Source: a bacterium
GTDB lineage: Bacteria > JAHJDO01
DNA: 35,774 nt
Direction: 5' to 3'
Assembly: GCA_030611945.1 (NCBI GenBank)
Contig: JAUWOV010000006.1
Span: 1-35,774 of the forward strand
This document shows positions 8,001 through 16,940 of the stretch, in pieces (position 1 is the stretch's first letter; every line of letters starts with the position of its first letter). Both the position numbers and the translations under genes were made by a program. The notes beneath the pieces are model-generated. The model saw only the letters and a list, made by a program, of their open reading frames with translations, was not told where the DNA came from and did not search any database.

Positions 8001-9083
8001 TTTGGTATAAATTTGTTCTGTTTTGAAAACCATTTTATCAATAGGAAATCTCTCTTTAACTTTCTCTCTTGCAGATTCTCCAAGTCTTTGCCTTTGCGCA
8101 GGATCTCCTAAGAGCTTTAGAATAGCTTCAGCAAGCGCTTCTGAATTTGCAGGTTCCACCAGTACACCATTTATATTACTGTCTATAAGGTCTTTTGATC
8201 CTCCTGTATCGGTTGCAATAACAGGTTTTCCGGCTGCCATAGCTTCTAACAGCGCATTCGGCATTCCTTCCCACAAAGAAGGCAGAACAAAAATATCTAT
8301 GACGGATAATAGTTCCGGAATATCATTTCTAAAACCAATGAATTTTACATTTCTTGATATATTAAGCTTAATTGATAATTCTTTTAATTGGGATGCTAGA
8401 GGGCCACTGCCTACAATGATAAACGTAATATTGGGAAATTGCTCAATTGTTTTTTTTGCCGCATAGAGTAAATATTCTATTCCCTTCTGTTCAGATAATC
8501 GGGCAACAGTGCCAACAACGAGCGAATGGGCTTTTTTATTTCTGTGCGATGTAACCGCATCAAGGAATGTATCAGGAATTCCATTCTCAACAACTTCAAG
8601 TTTATGTTCTGAAATGCCAGCTTTTTCTATTGTGAAGTTTTTAACTTCTTTTGACACGCATATTTCAAGATCTACCATCCGGTTTGTGATTCTATCCATC
8701 CATAGATGATACAGTTTCTCCCTCTCACACACACGGATTGATGAAACAACGATCGGGATACCAGCGAGTTTCCCGCAAATTCTTCCTATGATATTTGCAT
8801 GAAAAAGATAGGAATGAAGAATATCAAAGCGTCCCTGTCTCAGAAAGGAAACAACGTTAGCGAGTTTATATATATGCCATAGTTTCTCAATATGAAAGTA
8901 TTTTACCTTTATTCCAAGAGCTTCCAGTTTCTTTCCAACTATGCCTTTCCCTTTTAAACAACCAACTTCTGGGATGAACTTGCTTTTGTCAATGCGCTGT
9001 GCCAGCTCAAAAAGCATGTTTTCCGCGCCGCCAATGTCAAGGTCTGTGATAAGGTAGAAAATACGTTTTGGAGGAAAGGTCAT
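7956..9083 (-). CDS. Group 1 glycosyltransferase (GT4-like, GT-B fold)
   Basis: The 375-residue protein has an N-terminal acceptor domain starting RIFYLITDLDIGGAENML, where GGAE is typical of family 4 glycosyltransferases. Its C-terminal nucleotide-sugar domain has VGTVARLSEQKGIEYLL and the E-x7-E region PSLWEGMPNALLEAMAAGKPVIAT. It probably adds a hexose in surface polysaccharide or glycolipid synthesis on the cytoplasmic side of the membrane; the sugar and acceptor cannot be told from sequence. Its ATG overlaps the MEMO-like gene's stop by 4 nt (ATGA type), so translation is coupled. The final codons overlap the convergent SprT-like gene on the other strand, and no terminator separates them. 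Confidence 0.92.
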   Translation of the reverse strand: MTFPPKRIFYLITDLDIGGAENMLFELAQRIDKSKFIPEVGCLKGKGIVGKKLEALGIKVKYFHIEKLWHIYKLANVVSFLRQGRFDILHSYLFHANIIGRICGKLAGIPIVVSSIRVCEREKLYHLWMDRITNRMVDLEICVSKEVKNFTIEKAGISEHKLEVVENGIPDTFLDAVTSHRNKKAHSLVVGTVARLSEQKGIEYLLYAAKKTIEQFPNITFIIVGSGPLASQLKELSIKLNISRNVKFIGFRNDIPELLSVIDIFVLPSLWEGMPNALLEAMAAGKPVIATDTGGSKDLIDSNINGVLVEPANSEALAEAILKLLGDPAQRQRLGESAREKVKERFPIDKMVFKTEQIYTKLIKMLFLPFTRFLI

Positions 9084-9883
9084 TTTACAATTATCCCCGC
9101 ATATCCAACCACCTGAGCAAAATCTCCTGTCGTTTCGCCGCTATTAGTATATTTTATCAGCTCTGCGCGCTTTGCGCCTAGTTTCTTAGATGATGCAAGC
9201 ATAACGCATACAGGTCCATAGCCGCACATAGAAATATTATGCTTGTGAACTCTATTAAAAAGTTCTACTTCATCCAATGCTAATATAGATTCAATAGCCA
9301 TATCATCTTTGCGTTTTGCAGTTTCAGATGATTCGTAATGCGTCATATCGGAGCTAGCTATAATAAGCGCTTCTTCTTCAATATCTTCTATTGCGCTCGC
9401 AATTGCGTACCCAATCTCCTGATACTGTTTTATATCACCATATGAAACCACAATTGGAACAAATCTAAAACCGGTTTTAAGATATTGAATAATAGGGAGC
9501 TGAACCTCTATTGAATGTTCGTAAATCTGCGCTTCTTCGTCCTCTTTTACCAAGTTGGTTTTGTTCAATATTATTTCCGCAAGTTCGCCGTTAATATTGA
9601 TATTCCCCATAGGTGTGTTCCATACACCATGAGCCATTATAGAAAATCTTGCGCCGGCTCCGGTATGATTAGGTCCTAGGATAATTATATTATCCGGCAG
9701 TTCTGCTTTTGCTAGTGTGAGCGCTGCGGTTTCCCCGGAATACATATAACCTGCATGAGGCGAAACAATGCCTAGAGTTTTTTCTTTTGATGATTTCTTA
9801 CTAACGTATTTCTCTATTTCGCAAGTGAGCTGCTTTTTTGAGGCAGGATAGAATTGCCCGGACACTACAGGATTTCTGAGCAC
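9080..9883 (-). CDS. amrB: MEMO family protein (AmmeMemoRadiSam system protein B)
   Basis: The 267 residues match the MEMO family, a fold related to extradiol dioxygenases. MLRNPVVSGQFYPAS is the characteristic N-terminus, GIVSPHAGYMYSG and LGPNHTG carry metal-site histidines, and EHSIEVQLPIIQYL and SSDMTHYE complete the active-site pattern. In many genomes it is encoded with an AMMECR1 protein and a radical SAM enzyme, but neither is visible here; the neighbours are an HD-GYP phosphodiesterase and a glycosyltransferase. The bacterial function is unknown. The reading frame starts 9 nt after the upstream gene ends and overlaps the next by 4 nt. Confidence 0.93.
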   Translation of the reverse strand: MLRNPVVSGQFYPASKKQLTCEIEKYVSKKSSKEKTLGIVSPHAGYMYSGETAALTLAKAELPDNIIILGPNHTGAGARFSIMAHGVWNTPMGNININGELAEIILNKTNLVKEDEEAQIYEHSIEVQLPIIQYLKTGFRFVPIVVSYGDIKQYQEIGYAIASAIEDIEEEALIIASSDMTHYESSETAKRKDDMAIESILALDEVELFNRVHKHNISMCGYGPVCVMLASSKKLGAKRAELIKYTNSGETTGDFAQVVGYAGIIVK

Positions 9884-9892
9884 AATAACACT

Positions 9893-11119
9893 CTATTCCT
9901 TTAGCTTTTTGAAAGCTCTAATTGCTGCTCTTACAAAACGGGGATCAAATTGAGTACCTGCGCTCCGCGCTAATTCAGTCAAAGCGTATTCTTTAGTAAA
10001 CGCCTTTCTATATGGTCTGTCTGACAACATTGCATCATACGCATCCGCAATGCTGAATACTTTAGCAAGTAAAGGAATCTTCTTATCCCGCAGCTTCATT
10101 GGATATCCTTTCCCATCATACCGCTCATGATGACTTAGGATAATTGATTTTGCCGGTTTCATAAAATCTATAGTTTCAATTATTGTTACTCCAATACGCG
10201 GATGGCTTCTGATAATCTTCCATTCTTCTCTAGTCAGCTTAGCCGGCTTATTTAGTATTCTTAATGGAATCCCTATTTTCCCAATGTCATGTAAAGCGCC
10301 AAACCGTTTTATTAATTCTATATTTTCCTTAGATAAATTCACTTCTCTGGCTATAGCTATGGCGTATTTTTTAACCCTATCCGAATGACCGCGCGTATAT
10401 GGCTCCTTTGCCTCCATAGCTCTGATTAGAGCTGTTATTGTATGAAAGTAACTCTGCTGAAGTTTATCAAAAAGAAGAGCGTTGTTTACAGCTATAGCAG
10501 CTTCATAACCTATAGTGCTAAGCATTGTCAGGTCGTTCCTTGTAAAGGCAAGTCCGCCAACCTTTTCTTCAACATTTATTACACCTATTACTTTTGCTCT
10601 GATCTTCAGAGGCACACATATAAGCTGTCTTTTTTCTTTCCTGTTCATAATGTCTTTAAATTTGTCAGCTCTGAGCACATTCTTTATAAGAACAGGTTTC
10701 CCCTCTTTTGCAACCCATCCGGCAACGCCTTCTCCCATTTTAAACTTAACAGTTTTAATCTTTGTTTTAGTTACGCCCTTTGCAGCTTTTATTCGTAGTT
10801 GTTTTGTTCTTTTGTCAACAAGCATAACGGATATTTTTTCTGTTGAAGTTTTTTGGGAGATTAGCCTTATCATAGATGACAATAACTTTTGTATATCCAG
10901 CTGAAGAGTAAGCGTTTCCCCTATTTTATGCAAAATTTCCAGCTGCTTTATTTTTTTGTCAAGAGCGATTTTTGTTTCTTCTAACTGCTCCGCGATTTGT
11001 TTTGTTTCAGTCGTTAGGGGTTTTTCAACTTTTGCCGTGTCAAGAGCAGTTTTTGTCTTTTCCAACTGCTCTACAATCTGTTTTGTCTTATTTACTACTG
11101 CTTTTTGAACTTTTTCCAT
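9893..11119 (-). CDS. GAF and HD-GYP domain protein, probable cyclic-di-GMP phosphodiesterase
   Basis: From the ATG at 11117-11119 the product is 408 residues: a coiled coil (about 1-75), a GAF sensor domain (about 85-225, with GEGVAGWVAKEGKPVLI), and an HD-GYP domain (about 230-408) with LHDIGKIGIP and HHERYDGKGYP. HD-GYP enzymes hydrolyse cyclic dinucleotides, usually c-di-GMP, and all the expected metal ligands are present. The coiled coil holds a 27-residue internal repeat (TKQIVEQLEKTKTALD / TKQIAEQLEETKIALD). The ORF track starts at a TTG that is itself the first triplet of a promoter -35 box, so I moved the start downstream. It heads a three-gene operon with the MEMO-like protein and the glycosyltransferase. 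Confidence 0.93.
   Translation of the reverse strand: MEKVQKAVVNKTKQIVEQLEKTKTALDTAKVEKPLTTETKQIAEQLEETKIALDKKIKQLEILHKIGETLTLQLDIQKLLSSMIRLISQKTSTEKISVMLVDKRTKQLRIKAAKGVTKTKIKTVKFKMGEGVAGWVAKEGKPVLIKNVLRADKFKDIMNRKEKRQLICVPLKIRAKVIGVINVEEKVGGLAFTRNDLTMLSTIGYEAAIAVNNALLFDKLQQSYFHTITALIRAMEAKEPYTRGHSDRVKKYAIAIAREVNLSKENIELIKRFGALHDIGKIGIPLRILNKPAKLTREEWKIIRSHPRIGVTIIETIDFMKPAKSIILSHHERYDGKGYPMKLRDKKIPLLAKVFSIADAYDAMLSDRPYRKAFTKEYALTELARSAGTQFDPRFVRAAIRAFKKLKE
10959..11089 (-). repeat. Two-copy 81-bp-period coding repeat in the HD-GYP coiled coil
   Basis: The segment beginning TCAAGAGCGATTTTTGT (plus strand) recurs as TCAAGAGCAGTTTTTGT exactly 81 nt later, so 27 codons of the coiled-coil linker have been duplicated. 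The copies differ at several positions, so the event is not recent. Confidence 0.8.
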
Positions 11120-11126
11120 GGCCGGC

Positions 11127-11155
11127 ATAATACGTAAATTCCAATTTTTTGTCAA
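11127..11155 (-). promoter_or_regulatory. Promoter of the HD-GYP operon
   Basis: The minus strand reads TTGACA-N17-TATTAT, a near-consensus vegetative promoter. The predicted start site lies about at the ATG at 11119, implying a leaderless or very short-leader transcript unless a later start codon is used. Confidence 0.75.
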
Positions 11156-11206
11156 ATCTCATTTCTTTTTTATGATTTTGTGATACACTTAGAATTAAGG
11201 ATTGGG

Positions 11207-11241
11207 CTTTTACTTAATTCTTAATCCCTATAACTTAATAC
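11207..11241 (-). repeat. Dispersed 35-bp TTAAG-rich intergenic repeat, copy A
   Basis: On the minus strand this reads GTATTAAGTTATAGGGATTA then AGAATTAAGTAAAAG. A copy with 31 of 35 identical bases lies at 31615-31649 on the plus strand. It sits just upstream of the pyruvate:ferredoxin oxidoreductase ribosome binding site, and its GAATTAAG segment can pair with another at 11192-11199. Confidence 0.75.
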
Positions 11242-11260
11242 TAAAAAGGAGGTTTTTATT

Positions 11261-14200
11261 ATGGCTCGCAAGATGGTTCCTTATGATGGAAATAGCGCTG
11301 TGGCGTATGTGGCGCATGCAACTAATGAAGTAATTGCAATATATCCAATCACTCCTTCTTCCGGAATGGGTGAGATTGCTGACGCAAAATCTGCAAAGGG
11401 AGAAAAAAATATCTGGGGAACAGTGCCGGTCGTTGTAGAACTCCAGTCAGAGGGCGGCGCATCCGGGACAGTTCACGGCGCGCTTACTACAGGCGCGCTT
11501 ACTACAACATTTACAGCATCCCAAGGGCTGCTTCTTATGATTCCGAATATGTATAAGATTGCAGGGGAATTATGTTCAACAGTATTTCATATAGCTGCCC
11601 GCTCTATTGCGTGTCAGGCATTATCCATATTTGGAGATCACTCAGACGTTATGACAGCTAGAGCTACGGGTTGGGGAATGCTTGCTTCAGGGAGTGTGCA
11701 GGAAGCCATGGATTTTGCCCTGATAGCTCAGGCAGCAACATTGGAAGCCAGAGTTCCTTTTCTGCATTTTTTTGAAGGATTCCGCGTTTCACATGAAATA
11801 CAGAAGATAGAAGAGATCACTCGTGATGATATGAAGGCAATGATTGATATTAAACTAGTTAGGGCACACAGGCTAAGAGGTCTTTCTCCTGACAGACCAC
11901 AGCTTCGTGGAACTTCTCAGAATCCGGATGTGTTCTTTCAGGGACGCGAGAGTGTTAATAAATATTATAACGAGTGTCCTGCAATTGTTCAAAAGGCAAT
12001 GGATAAGTTCGCCCAGATAGTAGGACGACAGTATAAGCTATTTGATTATATTGGAGCTCCTGATGCTGAAAATGTGATTGTAATAATGGGCTCCGGCGGA
12101 GAGACAGTTCATGAAACTGTTGGATACTTGAATGCTAAAGGCGAAAAAATAGGCGTTATAAAGGTCAGACTTTATCGTCCGTTTGACGTGCCGGCATTTG
12201 CGTCTGTTCTGCCAAACACAGTAAAAAGAATAGCTGTTTTTGACAGGACAAAAGAACCAGGAAGCCTTGGAGAACCTTTATATGAGGATATACGTACAGC
12301 GATTGGCGAGGCAATGGAGCAAAAACTGATTAAATTAAGTAAGTATCCATTGATAATCGGCGGTCGCTATGGGCTCGGTTCTAGTGAGTTTAACTCTGCG
12401 ATGGTTAAAAGCGTCTTTGATAATTTAGCCGGGAATAATCCGAAAAATCACTTTACTATTGGCATTAAAGACGATATCACTCATACAAGCCTGGAGTATG
12501 ACCCGTCATTCAACTCTGAGGAGGATGTGTACAGAGCTATGTTTTATGGTCTTGGTTCTGATGGAACAGTTGGAGCGAACAAAAACTCCATTAAGATCAT
12601 AGGAGAAAAAACGGATAATTATACTCAGGGATATTTTGTGTATGATTCTAAAAAGGCTGGTGCTGTTACAGTCTCTCATCTCCGATTCGGCAAAAAAACT
12701 ATAAGAAGTCCCTACCTGATTTCCAAAGCAAATTTTCTTGCATGTCATAATTCCACATTTCTGAAAAAATACGACATGCTTAGACATATAATTGATGAAG
12801 GGATTTTTCTTTTAACATCAGGGTATGATAAAAATACCGTATGGGAAAACTTGCCCGGGAAAGTGCAAAAACAAATCATAGATAAAAAGCTTAAATTCTA
12901 TGTTATAGATGCAGTTAAGATTGCCTCAGAACTTGGGTTAGACACACGTATTAATACAATAATGCAGACTGCATTCTTCCTGATTTCAGATATACTTCCT
13001 AAAGAAACGGCTATTTCTGCAATTAAGGAATCTATAAAAAAGACATACGGGAATAAAGGAGAGAAGGTTGTTGATATGAACATTCAGGCTGTGGATGCCA
13101 CTGCCGCTAATATTCAGGGAGTAGAGGTTCCTCACTCTTTCACAGGACAGGTGGATGAGAAGCCTACTGTGGCTGATAATGCGCCTAATTTTGTTAAAGA
13201 GGTTACAGCAAAGATAATAAGACGGGAAGGAGAAAGTATAAAGGTTTCTCAAATGCCGCCGGATGGAACATGGCCTACAGGAACAACTCAATATGAAAAA
13301 CGCAACGTTGCTATTAACATTCCAATGTGGAATCCGGAAACATGTATCCAGTGCGGAAGATGCTCATTAGTTTGTCCGCATGCTGCGATCAGACCGAAGA
13401 TATATAAGAAAGAACTCCTTAAAAACGCGCCGGACACATTTAAACATACCGGGCCAAAACCTTCAAAAGATATGGATGATTATCAATATACACTTCAGGT
13501 AGCTCCGGAGGATTGTACTGGATGCGGCACTTGCGTTGAGAATTGCCCCATGAAAAATAAAGAGGCGATTAAAATGTCGCTGCAATCTCCAATAAGAGAA
13601 GAAGAAGCAAAAAACTATGAGTTCTTTCTCAACTTGCCAGATACAGCCCCTGAGCTTTATAATAGGAACACAGTTAAAGGCAGCCAGTTTATAAAACCCA
13701 TGTTTGAATATTCAGGAGCATGCGCGGGATGTGGGGAAACCGCATATGTTAAGCTGCTTACTCAGCTCTTTGGTGACCGGGCAATCATAGCAAATGCTAC
13801 AGGATGTTCCTCAATCTACGGAGGAAATCTTCCTACAACGCCATATTGCAAGCGTTCGGACGGGCGCGGCCCGGCATGGAATAACTCGCTCTTTGAAGAT
13901 ACTGCTGAAATTGCATTTGGCATGAGGCTGACTGTTGATAAATTCAGGGAATATGCGTGTGAACTTGCAGATAAAATTGCAAATAACAAATCCTGTTCAA
14001 AAGACTTGAAAAGTCTTCTTTCTCAAATAAAAGATGTTGACCAGTCAACACAGGCAGATATAGAAAAACAACGAGAACAAGTTGTGAAGTTAAATAATTT
14101 ATTAAAAACCTGCGATTGCGAAGATTGTAGGGAACTTCTTACAGTTTCAGATTATATGGTTAAAAAATCCGTATGGGGACTTGGAGGAGACGGCTGGGCG

Positions 14201-14821
14201 TATGATATAGGATATGGCGGGCTTGACCATGTCCTGGCTTCAGGAAAAAATGTCAACATACTTGTACTGGATACTGAGGTATATTCAAACACAGGAGGAC
14301 AGTCTTCAAAAGCGACTCCTCTTGGCGCTGTCGCTAAGTTTGCAGCAGCGGGAAAACCAGTTCCCAAGAAAGACCTTGGACTTATGTTTATGAGCTACGG
14401 ATATATCTATGTTGCAAAAGTTGCAGTAGGCGCTGATCCAAACCAGTTGATTAAAGCATTTGTAGAAGCGGAAGCTTATAACGGACCTTCAATAATTATT
14501 GCATACTCTCACTGTATAGCCCATGGTATAGATATGACACGCGGACTTTATGAGCAGAAGAATGCAGTAGCGAGCGGCTACTGGCCCCTTTACAGATACA
14601 ATCCGCAGCTCACTGACCAAGGGGAAAACCCACTTATGCTTGACAGTAAAGAGCCCCAGATTCCATTTTCGGATTATGCCTATAATGAAAACAGGTACAG
14701 AGTCCTGAAGAAGATAGATCCGAAACGCGCAGACAAACTGATGAAGTTCGCTCAGCAAAACGTTACGCAAAAATTCAAGCTCTACAAACAGCTCGCAGAA
14801 TTGGATTATAAAAGGAATTAA
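11261..14821 (+). CDS. nifJ: Pyruvate:ferredoxin (flavodoxin) oxidoreductase, single-chain
   Basis: This 1186-residue enzyme converts pyruvate and CoA to acetyl-CoA, CO2 and reduced ferredoxin, a central step of anaerobic metabolism. All POR domains are fused: the N-terminal pyrimidine-binding region (IAIYPITPSSGMGEIAD), the gamma/CoA region (about 420-640), a two-cluster ferredoxin domain with CIQCGRCSLVCP near 694 and CTGCGTCVENCP near 752, and the TPP domain with CAGCGE near 821 and GDGWAYDIGYGG near 977. The length is typical for single-chain PORs. A strong AAAAAGGAGG site lies upstream of the ATG. panD follows after one base and purB after another 31 nt, so the three are probably one operon. 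Confidence 0.98.
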   Translation: MARKMVPYDGNSAVAYVAHATNEVIAIYPITPSSGMGEIADAKSAKGEKNIWGTVPVVVELQSEGGASGTVHGALTTGALTTTFTASQGLLLMIPNMYKIAGELCSTVFHIAARSIACQALSIFGDHSDVMTARATGWGMLASGSVQEAMDFALIAQAATLEARVPFLHFFEGFRVSHEIQKIEEITRDDMKAMIDIKLVRAHRLRGLSPDRPQLRGTSQNPDVFFQGRESVNKYYNECPAIVQKAMDKFAQIVGRQYKLFDYIGAPDAENVIVIMGSGGETVHETVGYLNAKGEKIGVIKVRLYRPFDVPAFASVLPNTVKRIAVFDRTKEPGSLGEPLYEDIRTAIGEAMEQKLIKLSKYPLIIGGRYGLGSSEFNSAMVKSVFDNLAGNNPKNHFTIGIKDDITHTSLEYDPSFNSEEDVYRAMFYGLGSDGTVGANKNSIKIIGEKTDNYTQGYFVYDSKKAGAVTVSHLRFGKKTIRSPYLISKANFLACHNSTFLKKYDMLRHIIDEGIFLLTSGYDKNTVWENLPGKVQKQIIDKKLKFYVIDAVKIASELGLDTRINTIMQTAFFLISDILPKETAISAIKESIKKTYGNKGEKVVDMNIQAVDATAANIQGVEVPHSFTGQVDEKPTVADNAPNFVKEVTAKIIRREGESIKVSQMPPDGTWPTGTTQYEKRNVAINIPMWNPETCIQCGRCSLVCPHAAIRPKIYKKELLKNAPDTFKHTGPKPSKDMDDYQYTLQVAPEDCTGCGTCVENCPMKNKEAIKMSLQSPIREEEAKNYEFFLNLPDTAPELYNRNTVKGSQFIKPMFEYSGACAGCGETAYVKLLTQLFGDRAIIANATGCSSIYGGNLPTTPYCKRSDGRGPAWNNSLFEDTAEIAFGMRLTVDKFREYACELADKIANNKSCSKDLKSLLSQIKDVDQSTQADIEKQREQVVKLNNLLKTCDCEDCRELLTVSDYMVKKSVWGLGGDGWAYDIGYGGLDHVLASGKNVNILVLDTEVYSNTGGQSSKATPLGAVAKFAAAGKPVPKKDLGLMFMSYGYIYVAKVAVGADPNQLIKAFVEAEAYNGPSIIIAYSHCIAHGIDMTRGLYEQKNAVASGYWPLYRYNPQLTDQGENPLMLDSKEPQIPFSDYAYNENRYRVLKKIDPKRADKLMKFAQQNVTQKFKLYKQLAELDYKRN

Positions 14822-14822
14822 T

Positions 14823-15179
14823 ATGATATTAACAAATGTAATGAAAGCAAAGATTCACAAAGCCACAATTACAAAAAAGGTGCTTGGTTATAATGGCAGC
14901 ATCGGTATAGACAAAGCGCTTCTTAGAGCAAGTGGAATGGTACCTGGTGAAAGGGTACAGGTTCTGAATTTTCAAAATGGCGCCAGACTTGAGACATACA
15001 TTATAGAAGAGGAAGAAAACTCAGGCATAATTGCGCTTTATGGTCCTGCAGCAAGACGCGGAGAAATTGGCAATGAATTATGTATTATTTCTTATGTTCT
15101 AATCACTAGTGACGAGATCCCCAATTTCAAAAGCAAGGTTGTATTTGTGGATAAGAACAATAAGATCGCTAAAATTTAA
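14823..15179 (+). CDS. panD: Aspartate 1-decarboxylase
   Basis: PanD makes beta-alanine from aspartate for pantothenate and CoA. The 118-residue proenzyme has the self-cleavage site YNGSIGID, where the Gly-Ser bond is processed to form the pyruvoyl cofactor, and NGARLETYIIEEEENSG and YGPAARRGEIGNELCIISY typical of the family. Its ATG starts one base after the POR stop, with a purine-rich GGAAT site inside the end of the POR gene. A second in-frame ATG at codon 7 is possible. Its place next to a CoA-consuming enzyme is suggestive, but no other pantothenate gene is present in the window. Confidence 0.96.
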   Translation: MILTNVMKAKIHKATITKKVLGYNGSIGIDKALLRASGMVPGERVQVLNFQNGARLETYIIEEEENSGIIALYGPAARRGEIGNELCIISYVLITSDEIPNFKSKVVFVDKNNKIAKI

Positions 15180-15210
15180 CCTTAAAATAGATACCAAAGG
15201 AGACACTTAA

Positions 15211-16503
15211 ATGATTTCTAGATATTCCCTGCCTGATATGAAAAGAATCTGGAGCGATGAGAACAAGTTTAATACATGGCTCAAGATTGAACTGCTTGCA
15301 TGTGAGGCTCTGTGTGAGCTTGGCGATATACCGGAAAAATCTTTGAAAAATATAAAAGATAAAAGTAAGTTTGACATAAAGAGGATTCAGCAGATAGAAA
15401 AAGTAGTAAAACATGATGTGATTGCTTTTCTTACATCTATATCTGAAAAAGTAGGTAGGGATGCGCGTTTCATTCATATGGGGCTTACATCTTCTGATAT
15501 ATTGGATACTGCTCTTTCTTATAATATGACTCAAGCTGCAGATTTGCTTTTGAAGGATTTGCAAAATCTAAGAACTGTACTTAAGAATATGGCTAAAAAA
15601 CACAAGAATACTATCATGATCGGCAGATCCCATGGTGTACATGCAGAGCCAATGACGTTTGGCTTGAAGATGCTTCTCTGGTTTGATGAGATTAATAGGC
15701 ATATACACAGACTTGAACACGCAAAAAGCACAATAAAATACGGAAAAATCTCGGGCGCAGTAGGAACTTACGCTAATATAGATCCATATGTGGAGCAATA
15801 CGTATGCAAAAAACTTGGACTTTTCCCATCTCCATTATCAACGCAGGTATTACAAAGAGACAGACATGCAGAGTTCATGACAACATTAGGTTTGATTGCA
15901 AGTTCCCTGGAGAAATTCGCTACTGAGATAAGAGCATTGCAGCGCACTGAGATTAACGAAGCGCAAGAATTCTTTACAAAAGGGCAGAAGGGCTCCTCTG
16001 CTATGCCTCATAAGAAGAACCCTATTATTTGTGAACGTATATGCGGATTAGCAAGGCTAGTCAGGGCTAATTCCATACCTGCAATGGAAAATATCTCTTT
16101 ATGGCATGAAAGGGATATTTCACACTCATCTGTGGAAAGAATAATTATTCCTGACAGCACAATTGTTCTGGACTATATGTTAAGTAAATTTACTGACATA
16201 ATGAAAAATCTTGTAGTAAATAGCAAAAACATGAAAAAGAACATAGACAAGACCAGGGGAAATATCTTCTCTCAAACAGTATTATTGAAACTAATAAAGA
16301 AAGGTTTAAGCAGAGAGGATGCGTACAAAATAGTACAGACTAACGCAACTAAAGCAGACAGGGAACACAAAGGACTTAAAGAAGTAGTGTTAAAAGATAG
16401 AAAAATACAAAAGATACTCTCTAAAGGGGAAATAGAAGAAAGCTTCAATGTTAAGATACACCTAAAAAACATTAAGGAAATTTACAAGAGATTCGGTATG
16501 TAA
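15211..16503 (+). CDS. purB: Adenylosuccinate lyase
   Basis: The 430-residue product belongs to the fumarase/aspartase superfamily and carries the signature GSSAMPHKKNP near residue 269. SHGVHAEPMTFG with an active-site histidine and HMGLTSSDILDTAL nearer the N-terminus match the PurB branch. PurB cleaves SAICAR and adenylosuccinate in purine synthesis, releasing fumarate. The ATG is preceded by AAAGGAGA. It is the last gene of the POR-panD-purB run. A strong inverted repeat follows the stop at 16508-16533. Confidence 0.97.
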   Translation: MISRYSLPDMKRIWSDENKFNTWLKIELLACEALCELGDIPEKSLKNIKDKSKFDIKRIQQIEKVVKHDVIAFLTSISEKVGRDARFIHMGLTSSDILDTALSYNMTQAADLLLKDLQNLRTVLKNMAKKHKNTIMIGRSHGVHAEPMTFGLKMLLWFDEINRHIHRLEHAKSTIKYGKISGAVGTYANIDPYVEQYVCKKLGLFPSPLSTQVLQRDRHAEFMTTLGLIASSLEKFATEIRALQRTEINEAQEFFTKGQKGSSAMPHKKNPIICERICGLARLVRANSIPAMENISLWHERDISHSSVERIIIPDSTIVLDYMLSKFTDIMKNLVVNSKNMKKNIDKTRGNIFSQTVLLKLIKKGLSREDAYKIVQTNATKADREHKGLKEVVLKDRKIQKILSKGEIEESFNVKIHLKNIKEIYKRFGM

Positions 16504-16507
16504 TACA

Positions 16508-16533
16508 TAGGGGCATAAAATATTATGCCCCTA
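16508..16533. repeat. Palindromic TAGGGGC...GCCCCTA hairpin element
   Basis: A perfect 11-bp inverted repeat (TAGGGGCATAA/TTATGCCCCTA) around a 4-nt loop lies between the convergent purB and zinc-ribbon genes. It lacks a downstream T-run on either strand, so it is more like a REP-type dispersed palindrome than a standard terminator, although it may still slow transcription. Confidence 0.7.
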
Positions 16534-16549
16534 CATTTAATTTCATGTA

Positions 16550-16921
16550 TTATTTCGCTTTTTCTGCAGGTACTTCACGCACATGCATTAGCATATCACT
16601 GCCGCATTTAGGACATTTAGGCATTTCCATCGCCATCTTATCGTCCATACTACGAATTCTTCGCTCAAAAATATGCTTGCACTTTTCACACTGATACTTT
16701 ATCACTCGAACAGCCTTCTTCTCCCCACACTCAGGACATTTAATAGGAGGAGTCTGATATTCTGCCCTAAAGCGGGCATCACAGTTTTCACACACATAAT
16801 TTACTATTGAGCGAGGATACTTTTTTGGCATAAGTGTTTTTATCATAAACCCCACACAAACTACAATAATCAGGATAAGCCCTATAATTGCCAGTGGATT
16901 CTGCTTTTTTTGTTCAACCAT
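16550..16921 (-). CDS. Membrane-anchored double zinc-ribbon protein, function unknown
   Basis: The 123-residue protein has a short cytoplasmic N-terminus, one membrane helix at about residues 10-28 (LAIIGLILIIVVCVGFMI), and a tail with four CxxC knuckles (CENC, CPEC, CEKC, CPKC) that would form two zinc ribbons. No enzyme motif is visible. A GAGGTGATGATA stretch upstream of its ATG gives a good ribosome binding site. It follows the beta-propeller lipoprotein gene by 19 nt and is probably co-transcribed with it. I cannot assign a function. Confidence 0.8.
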   Translation of the reverse strand: MVEQKKQNPLAIIGLILIIVVCVGFMIKTLMPKKYPRSIVNYVCENCDARFRAEYQTPPIKCPECGEKKAVRVIKYQCEKCKHIFERRIRSMDDKMAMEMPKCPKCGSDMLMHVREVPAEKAK

Positions 16922-16940
16922 ATTATCATCACCTCCTCTT

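Noticed and set aside
10442-10904. Plus-strand ORFs of 118 and 129 aa inside the HD-GYP gene
   Set aside because: They are antisense to the GAF domain, and the opposite frame matches a known family throughout.
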